Shown: positions 6,748 to 14,888, counted from the stretch's first letter. The stretch: 25,230 bases of DNA from Gemmatimonas phototrophica (GCA_945876015.1 CAMCNM010000001.1:1-25230), one strand, 5' to 3'. Made by a program: numbers and translations. The notes: a model not told the origin generated them from the sequence alone.

Positions 6748-8133
6748 ATGACCCCGGGCGGCGCGGACCCGAATGCTCTCGAGCGCGAACTGACGACCGA
6801 TCTCAGGGACGCCACCCGCGATCCCCCGAAGGGACCCCCGCTCCACAGCCGGATCCTGTTCGGACTGGCGGGCGGCGCGACGCTCGGCGTGATCGCCAAT
6901 GCCGCGCTCGGTCCGACCGCTCCCGGCCTGGTGTGGTTCGTCCGCAACGTCACCGACCCGATCGGCCAGTTGTTCCTGCGTCTCCTCCTCATGGTCGTGA
7001 TCCCGCTCGTGTTCTCGTCCCTGGTGGTCGGGGTCGCGGGCATGGGTGACATCCGGAAGCTCGGCCGGGTCGGGCTCAAGACGCTGCTCTATACGATCGT
7101 CGTGTCCGGCATCTCGGTCGTGGTCGGCCTCACGGTCGTGAACGTGATCAAGCCCGGCGAGCGGATCTCGCCGGTCACCGCGGCCGGACTCGAGGCGCGC
7201 TACGGCAGCGACGCTGCCGCGCGCGTTCAGGCGGCCACCGCTCCCGCGAAGCGTCCCGTCCTGACGGAGGTGATTGAGACGCTCATCCCGACCAACCCGA
7301 TGGCCGCGGTGGCGAGCCCGACGCCGAACCTCCTGCACCTGATGTTCTTCGGGCTCGCGCTCGGCTTCGCCACGACGCTGCTCGCGCCCGCGGTGGCCGC
7401 GCCGTTCCTGGGCTTCCTCGAGGGACTCTACGCGGTCTCGGCCAAGATCATCGACGGAGTCATGAAGCTCGCCCCTTACGCGGTGGCGTGTCTTCTCTTC
7501 ACGAACACCGCGGGCTTCGGGCTGGATCTCCTGGGCGCGCTGGTGTGGTTCATCGTCACCGTCTTGCTGGGCCTCGGGATCCAGATGTTCGGCGTCTACT
7601 CGCTGAGCGTCCGGTTCCTGTCCCGCATCCCGCCGCTCGAATTCTTCCGGCGCATCAAGACCGTGATGCTGACGGCGTTCTCGACGTCATCGTCGAACGC
7701 CACGCTGCCGACCGCGCTGCGGGTCACGGAGGAGAATCTGAAGGTGCCGAGGGAGATCAACTCGTTCGTGCTCACGGTCGGGGTGACCGCGAACCAGAAC
7801 GGCACCGCGCTCTACGAGGGCGTGACCGTGATCTTCCTCGCGCAGCTCGCTGGAGTCGATCTCTCGCTGGGGGCCCAGCTGAGTGTCGCTTACCTGGCAA
7901 TCCTGGGTGGCATCGGAACGGCGGGGGTCCCCTCGGGCTCGATCCCGTTCATCATCCTGATCCTCGCCTCGATCGGCGTGAACCCGGCGCTGATCGGCAT
8001 CATCATCGGGGTGGACCGGATCCTGGACATGTGCCGAACCACGCTCAACGTCACGGGTGACATCACGGCGGCGACCTACGTGGCGCGGTCGGAGGGGTTC
8101 CCGCTCATCGACGAGGTGTCGGCTCCAGCCTGA
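6748..8133 (+). CDS. Dicarboxylate/amino acid:cation symporter (DAACS family)
   Basis: A 461-residue inner-membrane transporter of the glutamate/aspartate family (GltPh, GltP, DctA). The hallmark elements are present: the HP1 serine-rich loop STSSSNATLPT (312-322), the TM7 motif NQNGTALYEG (349-358), the HP2 loop GGIGTAGVPSGSIP (387-400) and TM8 DRILDMCRTTLNVTGD (423-438). Aligned from memory to GltPh, Asp427 (amino-group ligand), Arg430 (side-chain carboxylate ligand), Asn434 and Asp438 are kept, which fits an acidic amino acid substrate. The TM7 motif, normally NMDGT, is NQNGT here, and the TM3 Thr of the third sodium site is Val119, so cation coupling may differ. A hydrophilic insertion lies at about 145-170. 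The start is ATG 6748. The neighbours give no clear operon. Confidence 0.92.
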   Translation: MTPGGADPNALERELTTDLRDATRDPPKGPPLHSRILFGLAGGATLGVIANAALGPTAPGLVWFVRNVTDPIGQLFLRLLLMVVIPLVFSSLVVGVAGMGDIRKLGRVGLKTLLYTIVVSGISVVVGLTVVNVIKPGERISPVTAAGLEARYGSDAAARVQAATAPAKRPVLTEVIETLIPTNPMAAVASPTPNLLHLMFFGLALGFATTLLAPAVAAPFLGFLEGLYAVSAKIIDGVMKLAPYAVACLLFTNTAGFGLDLLGALVWFIVTVLLGLGIQMFGVYSLSVRFLSRIPPLEFFRRIKTVMLTAFSTSSSNATLPTALRVTEENLKVPREINSFVLTVGVTANQNGTALYEGVTVIFLAQLAGVDLSLGAQLSVAYLAILGGIGTAGVPSGSIPFIILILASIGVNPALIGIIIGVDRILDMCRTTLNVTGDITAATYVARSEGFPLIDEVSAPA

Positions 8134-8148
8134 GCTCGAACCTCAGGC
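8128..8148. terminator. Inverted repeat between convergent genes, weak bidirectional terminator
   Basis: GCCTGAG (8128-8134) and CTCAGGC (8142-8148) form a perfect 7-bp stem around a 7-base loop. The stem spans the stop codons of the symporter (ending 8133) and of the convergent gene (ending 8143). Neither side has a T tract, so termination would be weak or factor-assisted. Confidence 0.3.
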
Positions 8149-8565
8149 CGTGAACTGGGGTTCGCGCGTCGCGTCGAGGATCTGCGCCTCCGTGGCCCCC
8201 AGCTTGGCGTCGAGCTCCCTCATGAAGTGATGGATGCGGCGGGCGTTGCCGCCCAGATCCCGCTTCCGCCGGAGCGACACCGAGACCACGTCCACACGCG
8301 TCTGCCCGTTGCCGTCGAGCGTGACGCTGATGCGTACGTCGTCCACGCGCCGGAAGATGCGGGTGACGGCTCGGGCCCGCATGACTCCCTCCTCGTCGTT
8401 CGCCGAGACCACCGTCCAGCGGGCCAGCTCGCCCCCGGCCAGCGCGAGCGCGGCATTCCACACCCGGTCGAACGAGATCGCGTAGGTGCGGCCGCGGAGG
8501 CGCCAGTCGGACGAATGGGGGTCGGTTTCCGCCCGATTCCGCGTGAGACCTTTGATGAGGCTCAG
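8143..8565 (-). CDS. DUF1499-like protein with a non-standard or lost start
   Basis: The coding pattern on the minus strand resembles DUF1499 proteins: YAISFDRVWNAALALAGGEL, WTVVSANDEEGVMRARAVT, FRRVDDVRISVTLDGNGQTR, then DLGGNARRIHHFMRELDA. This is the usual series of Trp-start helix, amphipathic strands and a C-terminal GxNAxRIxxFxxxL helix. The function of DUF1499 is unknown. The first ordinary start codon, GTG 8463, falls inside the conserved FDRVW segment and would cut off the first helix. Upstream in frame lie about 34 more plausible residues (including IKGLTRNRAETD) back to CTG 8565, with no ATG, GTG or TTG before a stop. The coordinates use CTG 8565. An alternative is a GTG overlapping the stop of the SIMPL gene, joined by a one-base frameshift. 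No export signal is evident. Confidence 0.6.
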   Translation of the reverse strand: MSLIKGLTRNRAETDPHSSDWRLRGRTYAISFDRVWNAALALAGGELARWTVVSANDEEGVMRARAVTRIFRRVDDVRISVTLDGNGQTRVDVVSVSLRRKRDLGGNARRIHHFMRELDAKLGATEAQILDATREPQFTA

Positions 8566-8590
8566 AGCGCCGCCCCTGCCTGGCCGGACG

Positions 8591-9337
8591 TCACCGCGGG
8601 AGCAGCTTGTAGCGGATGGTCACGTTGGCGCGCACGACCTGCTCGCTCGCCTCGATCGGCGTGGCGACCGCGGCCTGACTCATCACCGCATCCATGCGGT
8701 ACATCGGCATCGGGGGCGGATTGCCGTAGTCGGCGCTGGTCTGCACGTCGATCGGCATGCCCAGCACGACGCCCAGCGCGGTCGCGACCGTCTCGGCTTC
8801 CGACTTGGCTTTGGCGACCGCCGTGCGCAACGCGTCGAGACGGGCGGGCTCCGGATCCTTGGCCTCGAAGGTCAGGCTCGCGATCCGGTTGGAGCCGGCG
8901 GACACCGACGCGTCGATCAAGGCGCCGACCTTGGTGACGTCGTCCGCGCGCACCCGCACGTGGTTGACCACGCGATACGCTTCGATCACGGGAATCTCGT
9001 TCTCCTTCGTTATCTGGCGATACACGGGAGAAAGGCTATAGCCTTCCGTCTCGATCGTCACGGTCGTGCCGCCTGCCGCCCGCAGGGCTTTGATCACCCG
9101 GTCCATCATGTCGGCGTTCTGCGCCGACGCGGTCTGGGCCGTGGGCGCCTGCCTCTCGACCATGAAGTCGAGGCGGGCCCGGTCGGTGGGGATACGCGCC
9201 TCTCCTACTCCGGTGACGAGGATGAACGGATCGGGCTGGGACATCATCTGGGCGGCGGCCGGCGCGAGGCCGGCGAACAGCGTCGCGGCGCCCGCGAGAA
9301 CCATCGCCCGAACTCCCGTCATCGTCTGGCTCTTCAT
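8591..9337 (-). CDS. Periplasmic SIMPL-domain (DUF541) protein
   Basis: A 248-residue exported protein. The signal peptide is about residues 1-30, ending APAAAQ. The rest matches the SIMPL/DUF541 domain: ILVTGVGEARIPTDRARLDF, a helix with ASAQNADMMDRVIKALRAAG, then VTIETEGYSLSPVYR, AYRVVNHVRVR, KVGALIDASVSAGSNRIASL and a closing ANVTIRYKLL strand. SIMPL proteins (for example BP26 and YggE) are periplasmic, can form channel-like oligomers and have been linked to oxidative-stress tolerance, but have no defined reaction. The frame stays open far upstream to 10513, antisense to the nucleotidyltransferase gene. ATG 9337 is the real start because it begins the signal peptide and has AGGAG six bases upstream. 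It probably heads an operon with the DUF1499-like gene. Confidence 0.9.
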   Translation of the reverse strand: MKSQTMTGVRAMVLAGAATLFAGLAPAAAQMMSQPDPFILVTGVGEARIPTDRARLDFMVERQAPTAQTASAQNADMMDRVIKALRAAGGTTVTIETEGYSLSPVYRQITKENEIPVIEAYRVVNHVRVRADDVTKVGALIDASVSAGSNRIASLTFEAKDPEPARLDALRTAVAKAKSEAETVATALGVVLGMPIDVQTSADYGNPPPMPMYRMDAVMSQAAVATPIEASEQVVRANVTIRYKLLPR

Positions 9338-9538
9338 CGAAGTCTCCTGCCGGCTCGGTAGCCCGGCGTGTGTCCGTTTGAATCTGCGCTCGGCTGCCCG
9401 GGAGCGTGCCCGGGTTCGCCCTGATTCCAGGCGTCCCGGTCTTGCAAGGGCGGGGCCCAAGGTCGTTCGGTCTTTGCAGCCCGGCCTCCGCCCGGTAACG
9501 TTGGCCCGCGTTCTTCCCCCTCCATACGACGGAGGCCC

Positions 9539-10534
9539 ATGAGGGCGATCATCCCGCTTGCCGGTAAGGGCACTAGGCTTCGGCCCCACACACACCTTAC
9601 ACCCAAGCCCCTGCTCAAGGTCGGCGGGCGGCCGGTGATGAGCTACATCCTCGACGACCTGATCGAGCTGGGGGTGCGGGAGGTCGTGTTCATCGTCGGC
9701 TACCTGGGCGACGTGATCCGCGAGTACATCGCCAAGGAATACCCGCAGATCGAGGCGCACTACGTGGTGCAGGAGGTCCAGGACGGGACCGCGGGAGCCA
9801 TCAAGCTCGCCGAGCCGTGGGCGGACCAGGAGCTCTTGATCTTGTTCGTGGACACGCTGTTCGACGCGGATCTCAATCTCGCCAAGACGCTGCCGAAGGA
9901 CTACGCGGGGGTGATCTGGGCCAAGGAGGTCGAGGACTATCAGCGTTTCGGCGTGATCGTCACCCGGCCCGATCAGACGATGGAGCGGATCGTCGAGAAG
10001 CCGAAGACGCCCATCTCCAAGCTCGCCAACATCGGCCTCTACTTCATCCGCGACTCGAAGCTGCTGTTCGAGGGGATCAACCACGTCCTGAGCAGCCCGA
10101 AGAACGGGGGCGAGTACTTTCTCACCGACGCCTTCCAGTACATGGTCGACAAGGGCGCCAAGCTGCTCGTCGCGCCGGTCGAGGGATGGTACGACTGCGG
10201 CAAGCCCGACACTCTGCTCGAGACCAATCGGCACCTGCTGACGACGGGGCGGGGCGGGATCGCGGCGGGCACCAAGGTCACCGGAGCCGAGGTGATCGAG
10301 CCGGTGCGCATCGAGGAGGGCGTCGTGATCACGGGCGGCCGCATCGGACCCAACGTCACGCTCGGAAAGGGCAGCAGGGTCACCGACTCGCAGCTGCGCG
10401 ATACGATCGTCGGGGAGAAGGCCGTGCTCGAGCGCGTCGATCTGCACGACTCGCTCGTGGGCGCCGACGTTCAGGCCACGGGGCTCAAGGGCTCCGTCAG
10501 CCTGGGCGACCACTCCGAGGTGTTCGCCGAGTAG
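9539..10534 (+). CDS. Sugar-1-phosphate nucleotidylyltransferase, long form with beta-helix C-terminus
   Basis: A 331-residue cytoplasmic enzyme transferring a nucleotide (probably dTMP or UMP) to a sugar 1-phosphate. The signature LAGKGTRLRPHTHLTPKPLL occupies about residues 7-26, with Lys24 in the PKPLL motif as the expected phosphate-binding lysine. Other family motifs are QDGTAGAIKLAEPW, FVDTLFDAD (metal-binding Asp), IVEKPKTP and ANIGLYFI. Residues about 240-331 show hexapeptide-like repeats (PVRIEEGVVITGGRIGPNVT, GSRVTDSQLRDTIV), a left-handed beta-helix, as in the archaeal-type RmlA-like enzymes. The classic short RmlA lacks this part. The start ATG 9539 has GGAGG at 9531-9535 with only three bases between. 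It stands alone: divergent from the SIMPL gene and convergent with the peptidase. The specific sugar cannot be read from the sequence. Confidence 0.9.
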   Translation: MRAIIPLAGKGTRLRPHTHLTPKPLLKVGGRPVMSYILDDLIELGVREVVFIVGYLGDVIREYIAKEYPQIEAHYVVQEVQDGTAGAIKLAEPWADQELLILFVDTLFDADLNLAKTLPKDYAGVIWAKEVEDYQRFGVIVTRPDQTMERIVEKPKTPISKLANIGLYFIRDSKLLFEGINHVLSSPKNGGEYFLTDAFQYMVDKGAKLLVAPVEGWYDCGKPDTLLETNRHLLTTGRGGIAAGTKVTGAEVIEPVRIEEGVVITGGRIGPNVTLGKGSRVTDSQLRDTIVGEKAVLERVDLHDSLVGADVQATGLKGSVSLGDHSEVFAE

Positions 10535-10543
10535 CCTCGGGCG

Positions 10544-11743
10544 TCAGCCCGCGCACAGCAGCACGGTCAGGAATCCGCGCACGATCCCGTCGGGCCCGCG
10601 CTCGTTCCGGTACCACTCGTCGGTCGTGTGCGCGAGGCCCGCTTCGCCACCGGCTCCGATCGTGATCGCGGCCACGCCCATCGACATCGGGATGTTCGAG
10701 TCGGTGGAGGACACCGCGAGCTCGGGAATGCCACCGACGGCACGCGTCGCCGCGATCGCCGCGCGCACCAGCGGATGCTCGGGATCGGTCTCGCCCGCGG
10801 GACGGTCGCCGATCACGTCCACGGTCAGCTCTGCGGGGCGATAGCCGTTCGCGCTCTGGTTGACCCCCGCCAACGCGGCACGGGCGCACGCGCGGATGCG
10901 CGAGTCGAGCCGGTCCAGCTCGGGGAGCGATTCGCTCCGCACCTCGAGCTCCACCCACGCCTCCTGCGGGATCGCGTTCACGCTGGTGCCGCCCGCCCAC
11001 CGGCCGACGGACAACGTGGTGCGTGGCTCCTGCGCGAGCGCGAGCTCGGTGAAGCCGGCGATCGCGCGTCCGAGCGCGTGGATCGGGTTCGGGGTCCCCC
11101 AGTCCACCCAGGAATGACCGCCGGGGCCGCGCACGGTGAGGCGGAACCGGCGCGATCCGAGCCCACCCGTGACGATCCGGGTGAGCCCGGCACCGTCGAG
11201 GGAGACGAAGCCATACGCGCCGCGTCCGGGGCCGCCCTCCCGAAAGAGGTGACGCGCTCCGCGCAGGTCGCCCTCGCCCTCTTCGCCGACCGTGCCCACG
11301 AACAACACCGGGCGGACGAGCGTGGGCCGGGCGCGCGCGAAGGCGCGCGCGAGGGCGAGCAGCGCGGCCAGCCCGCGGCCGTCATCGGAGATCCCCGGGC
11401 CCACCAGCCGATCGCCGTCCGCTCGGACCGTTACATCGGTCCCCGCCGGAAAGACCGTGTCGATGTGGGCCGAGACGATGAGCGGCGGCTCGGAGCCCTC
11501 GCCCCACCATCCGAGCACGTTGCCCACCTCGTCCGTTCCGACCCTCCCCAGGCCCGAGTCGGACATCAGCTCGGCCATGCGCCGGCCCCGCGCATCCTCG
11601 CCGAACGGGGGAGCCGGGATCTCGGTCAGCTCCTTCTGCTCCCGGATCGTGCGCCCGCCATCCTCATAGATGTACGAGCGCGCACGCGTGACTTCGGCGC
11701 GGGCGAGCAGGGTACACAGGTGGGGATCGAGGGGCTCGTCCAT
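10544..11743 (-). CDS. M20-family metallopeptidase (PepT/ArgE-like)
   Basis: A 399-residue zinc-dependent aminoacylase or peptidase. The metal-site motifs follow in order: VSAHIDTVFP (His93, Asp95), GISDDGRGLAALL (Asp120 bridging the two metals), VGEEGEGDLRG (Glu154 general base, Glu155 ligand), SLDGAG (Asp183) and LAHTTDEW near the end (His372). The dimerisation-domain motif RGPGGHSW is at 205-212. No signal peptide is visible, so it is probably cytoplasmic, acting on di- or tripeptides or N-acyl amino acids; the exact substrate is unknown. I prefer ATG 11743 (MDEPLDPH) to the upstream start at 11779, which adds a proline-rich stretch; GAGG lies about 8 bases before ATG 11743. It ends nine bases from the convergent nucleotidyltransferase. 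Confidence 0.9.
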   Translation of the reverse strand: MDEPLDPHLCTLLARAEVTRARSYIYEDGGRTIREQKELTEIPAPPFGEDARGRRMAELMSDSGLGRVGTDEVGNVLGWWGEGSEPPLIVSAHIDTVFPAGTDVTVRADGDRLVGPGISDDGRGLAALLALARAFARARPTLVRPVLFVGTVGEEGEGDLRGARHLFREGGPGRGAYGFVSLDGAGLTRIVTGGLGSRRFRLTVRGPGGHSWVDWGTPNPIHALGRAIAGFTELALAQEPRTTLSVGRWAGGTSVNAIPQEAWVELEVRSESLPELDRLDSRIRACARAALAGVNQSANGYRPAELTVDVIGDRPAGETDPEHPLVRAAIAATRAVGGIPELAVSSTDSNIPMSMGVAAITIGAGGEAGLAHTTDEWYRNERGPDGIVRGFLTVLLCAG

Positions 11744-11816
11744 GGGGCCAACCTCGGGGCTGGGAGGGGGAGGCGTCAAACGGGAATCGGCCTACGGCGC
11801 GAAACAATACACAGCC

Positions 11817-11840
11817 GTGACTCCGTTACAGAACGGTGAC
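11817..11840 (+). promoter_or_regulatory. Candidate PhoB box upstream of the TonB receptor
   Basis: GTTAC (11825-11829) and GTGAC (11836-11840) are direct repeats with starts 11 bases apart, one helical turn, as in PhoB boxes. A further GTGAC at 11817-11821 is off that register by three bases. The same GT(T/G)AC-N6-GT(T/G)AC arrangement precedes pstS in this window. PhoB binding is inferred. Confidence 0.5.
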
Positions 11841-11876
11841 CGTCCCATCTCCGGAAAGACGGGTTCCTGCCTCAGC

Positions 11877-11905
11877 TTGGAAACGCCGGGAGGGGAGTAG
11901 CTTTG
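11877..11905 (+). promoter_or_regulatory. Bacteroidota-type promoter candidate for the TonB receptor
   Basis: TTG at 11877-11879 is followed after 18 bases by TAGCTTTG at 11898-11905. This fits the TAnnTTTG -7 element and TTG -33 element of Bacteroidota-type primary sigma factors. It lies 49 bases before the receptor start and 37 bases downstream of the PhoB-like repeats. That distance is longer than the overlap with -35 seen in E. coli pho promoters. Confidence 0.35.
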
Positions 11906-11953
11906 TCCTGATCCCCGGCTCTGAGAACCAACTCGAGCTCAAGGGCTCTTCGC

Positions 11954-14740
11954 ATGATGAAGATCAAGAATCGCCTCCTCCTCGGTCTGTGGCTCTCCCT
12001 GCTGCTCCCCGCCGCGGTCTCGGGACAGGCGGCCACCGGCAAGATCATCGGGCACATCCTGGCCGCCACCACCGGGCGGCCCATCAGCGGCGCCCAGATC
12101 TCGGTCGTCGGGACCAGGGTCGGCGTGCTGTCGGGCATGGACGGCCGTTACCTGCTCCTGAACGTTCCGGTCGGCCCGCAGTCCCTCAAGATCGAGTTCA
12201 TCGGATACGGGGTCAAAACGATCGAGGGGATCGCGATCTCGCGTGACCAGGTCGTGCAGCAGGACATCTCGCTCTCCACGGCCGCCGTCGCGCTCGAAGG
12301 CATCACGGTCTCGGCCGCGCGCGAGCAGGGCAGCGTGAACCGCGCCCTCGACGCCCAGCGCACCGCGATCGGCGTGACCAGCGCGACCACGCTCGAGCAG
12401 ATCGCGAGGAGTCCCGACAGCGACGCCGCGCAGGCCGTGCAGCGCGTGAGCGGTGTCACGGTGCAGGACGGCAAGTACGTCTTCGTGCGCGGCCTGGGCG
12501 AGCGTTACACGACGACTTCGCTCAACGGAGCTCGGGTTCCGAGCCCCGAGCCCGAGAAGAAGGTCGTTCCGCTCGACCTCTTCCCGGCGAGCCTGCTCGA
12601 GACGATCACCACCTCCAAGACGTTCACCCCGGATCAGCCCGGTGACTTCAGCGGCGCCCAGGTGAACCTCAGGACGAGGTCGTTCCCGGCGGCCCGGATG
12701 CTCCAGGTCTCGGTCTCGAGCGGGTTCAACTCGCTGACGACCGGCAAGAACATTCCCCTGCCCGGCTCGGTCGGCGGGGAGTGGCTCGGTTTGGCGGCAT
12801 CGGAGAGGCGACTTCCCACCACGATCACGGGGACGAGTGACTTCAGCCGGCTCTCGCAGTCGCAGGTGAACGGTCTGATCCGGTCGCTCCCGCGCGATTG
12901 GTCGTTCTCCGAGCGCCAGGAGCTGCCCAACCTCTCGGGCAGCCTTTCGTTCGGCGGCGAGGATCCGATCCTGTTCGGCCACCGCGTGGGTTACGTCGGC
13001 TCGCTCTCGTACTCGCGCAGCCAGGAAGTGAAGGAAAACGAGATCCGGGCGCGCGCGATCGCGGCCGACGCCGAGGGCACGCCCAAGGCCTCCGACGCGT
13101 TTATGGGATCGACCGGACAGAGCAGCATCCTTTGGGGTGGGCTTCTCAACCTGAGCACCTACATCGGGCAGGGGCACAAGCTCGAGCTGCACAACACCTA
13201 CGACCGGACCGCGGACAACGAGGCGCACCAGGACTGGGGTACGCTCGAGGAGTTCGCGCAGGTGGACAGCGTCCGCCGCACGTCGCTGCGCTACGTCGAG
13301 CGGACGGTGCGCTCGAATCAGGTTCACGCGGTGCACCTGCTGAACGAGGACAACAAGATCGAGTGGTCAGCGACCTCCTCCGGCGTGAGCCGGACCGAGC
13401 CGGATCGCGCCGACATCGCCTACGGGCTCGAGTTCGCCCCGAATGGGACGAGGTTGCCGCTCTCCTGGCTCGGCTGGTTCCCCGACGGAGCGAAGCGCAC
13501 GACGAGCGCCCTGACCGAGGACGTGCTGTCCGCCGATGCCGGTTACACCCTGACGCTCGGCTCGTCCGATCGCCTGAGCACGCTCAAGGTCGGAGGCGCC
13601 TACCGGCACACGCGGCGCGACGCGACGTCGGCCTCGTACAACCTGCGCGCGCTCGGCCTGACTCCGGCGCAGCGGGCGGCGACACCCGAGGAGATCTTCT
13701 TCGGCTCCTTCACCGACGGGTCGTCCGCGAACCTCACGCTCGAGCCCAACTCGAGCGGTGGGTCGTACAACGCCGACGACAAGGTTGCGGCCGGCTACGC
13801 GATGGCCGAGCTGCCGCTGGGGAGCCGGCTCCGCCTGATCGGCGGCGCGCGCGTCGAGCGCTGGAACCTCGACATGGATGCGGAGCCGACCAGCCGCGCG
13901 GTGATCAACATCCTGCGTACCAACACGGATGTGCTCCCGTCGATCGCGCTCAACGCGACGCTGTCGGAGAACCAGGCGCTGCGCTTCTCCGCGTCGCAGA
14001 CGCTCGCCCGCCCGGAGTACCGCGAGCTGGCGCCGATCAGCTACCGTGACATGCTGGGCGACCGCGAACAGTTCGGCGATTCGAGCCTGGTGCGCACGCT
14101 GGTGCAGAACTTCGACCTGCGCTGGGAGTGGTATCCAAACCCGAGCGAGCTGTTGAGCCTCGGCTTCTTCGCCAAGCGCTTCGACAAGCCCATTGAGGCG
14201 GTGGATGTAGCGACTTCGGGTGCCTCGGCGCTGGGCTACGTGAACGCCGAGTCAGCGACCAACTACGGTGTCGAGCTCGAGATGCGGAAGAACCTCGACT
14301 TCCTGAGCGAGGCGTTCACCCAGTACTCGATCTTCGCCAACGCGACGTTGATGCGGAGCCGGATCAACACGGGCAACGCGCATCTCTCTGCCCTGAGCAA
14401 CAACCAGCGGCCGATGGTCGGTCAGGCTCCCTACGTGGTGAACGCGGGCATCTCCTACGCGACCGAGTCGGGTCGGACCAGCGCCACGCTGCTCTACAAC
14501 GTGGTGGGCCGGCGCATCTCGTCTGCCGCGGTGGTGCCGATCAAGGTGGACATCTACGAGACCCCCCGCCATCTGGTGGATTTCTCGATCCGGGTGGGCC
14601 TCAGCGAGGGCATCAGCGCCAAGCTCGATGCCAAGAACCTGCTCGATACCGGCTTCGAGGAGCGGCAGGGGAACGTGATCCGATACGCCTACAAGACGGG
14701 TCGCTCGATGTCGGTCGGCTTCACCTGGAAGATCGAGTAA
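11954..14740 (+). CDS. TonB-dependent outer-membrane receptor with carboxypeptidase-regulatory-like domain
   Basis: A 928-residue outer-membrane active transporter powered by TonB-ExbBD. The signal peptide (1-25) ends SGQ. Residues about 28-110 are a carboxypeptidase-D-regulatory-like beta-sandwich (GKIIGHILAATTGRPISGAQ, VGVLSGMDGRYLLLNVPVG), common in FCB-group receptors. The plug is about 125-240: AAQAVQRVSGVTVQDGKYVF, VRGLGERYTTTSLNGARVP and FTPDQPGDFSGAQVNLRTRS. The remainder is the 22-strand barrel, ending SVGFTWKIE. The substrate cannot be read from the sequence; iron, vitamin, glycan or phosphate compounds are all possible for this family. The PhoB-like repeats upstream and the adjacent Pho locus make a phosphorus ligand the favoured inference. 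A strong terminator follows, and the beta-helix lipoprotein is next on the same strand. ATG 11957 is an equally good start. Confidence 0.93.
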   Translation: MMKIKNRLLLGLWLSLLLPAAVSGQAATGKIIGHILAATTGRPISGAQISVVGTRVGVLSGMDGRYLLLNVPVGPQSLKIEFIGYGVKTIEGIAISRDQVVQQDISLSTAAVALEGITVSAAREQGSVNRALDAQRTAIGVTSATTLEQIARSPDSDAAQAVQRVSGVTVQDGKYVFVRGLGERYTTTSLNGARVPSPEPEKKVVPLDLFPASLLETITTSKTFTPDQPGDFSGAQVNLRTRSFPAARMLQVSVSSGFNSLTTGKNIPLPGSVGGEWLGLAASERRLPTTITGTSDFSRLSQSQVNGLIRSLPRDWSFSERQELPNLSGSLSFGGEDPILFGHRVGYVGSLSYSRSQEVKENEIRARAIAADAEGTPKASDAFMGSTGQSSILWGGLLNLSTYIGQGHKLELHNTYDRTADNEAHQDWGTLEEFAQVDSVRRTSLRYVERTVRSNQVHAVHLLNEDNKIEWSATSSGVSRTEPDRADIAYGLEFAPNGTRLPLSWLGWFPDGAKRTTSALTEDVLSADAGYTLTLGSSDRLSTLKVGGAYRHTRRDATSASYNLRALGLTPAQRAATPEEIFFGSFTDGSSANLTLEPNSSGGSYNADDKVAAGYAMAELPLGSRLRLIGGARVERWNLDMDAEPTSRAVINILRTNTDVLPSIALNATLSENQALRFSASQTLARPEYRELAPISYRDMLGDREQFGDSSLVRTLVQNFDLRWEWYPNPSELLSLGFFAKRFDKPIEAVDVATSGASALGYVNAESATNYGVELEMRKNLDFLSEAFTQYSIFANATLMRSRINTGNAHLSALSNNQRPMVGQAPYVVNAGISYATESGRTSATLLYNVVGRRISSAAVVPIKVDIYETPRHLVDFSIRVGLSEGISAKLDAKNLLDTGFEERQGNVIRYAYKTGRSMSVGFTWKIE

Positions 14741-14769
14741 AGCTCGCCGAAGGACCGAAAACGCGGGAC

Positions 14770-14805
14770 GGCCCCCGCCCGGTTCGACCGGGCGGGGGCC
14801 ATTTT
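14770..14805 (+). terminator. Strong terminator after the TonB receptor
   Basis: GGCCCCCGCCCGGT (14770-14783) pairs perfectly with ACCGGGCGGGGGCC (14787-14800), a 14-bp stem with a three-base TCG loop. ATTTTC follows on the + strand. It separates the receptor transcript from the lipoprotein gene, which has its own upstream repeats. Confidence 0.85.
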
Positions 14806-14835
14806 CGTTCGTGAACCGTGACGAGGAGGCGCGAT

Positions 14836-14862
14836 GTGACTGCTTTGTTACGCCGACGTCGC
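14836..14862 (+). promoter_or_regulatory. Candidate PhoB box upstream of the beta-helix lipoprotein
   Basis: GTGAC (14836-14840) and GTTAC (14847-14851) are direct repeats at exactly 11-bp spacing, with a third weaker copy GTCGC at 14858-14862 in the same register. This matches the repeat geometry upstream of pstS. The lipoprotein start is 84 bases downstream of the third copy. PhoB control is inferred from the pattern. Confidence 0.5.
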
Positions 14863-14888
14863 CGTCCGTCCACACGGGCCCTCTATCA

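Noticed and set aside
9395..9414. TGCCCGGG repeated twice upstream of the SIMPL gene
   Set aside because: Only eight bases of a GC-rich palindromic word; expected by chance at this GC content and with no matching site elsewhere.
9338..10513. Upstream extension of the SIMPL gene on the - strand
   Set aside because: It lies antisense to a clearly functional nucleotidyltransferase, and the SIMPL signal peptide with its ribosome binding site starts at 9337.
11939..13336. A 465-codon open frame antisense to the TonB receptor
   Set aside because: Composition is typical of a shadow frame (Arg, Asp, His, Val rich) and the + strand has a complete receptor.
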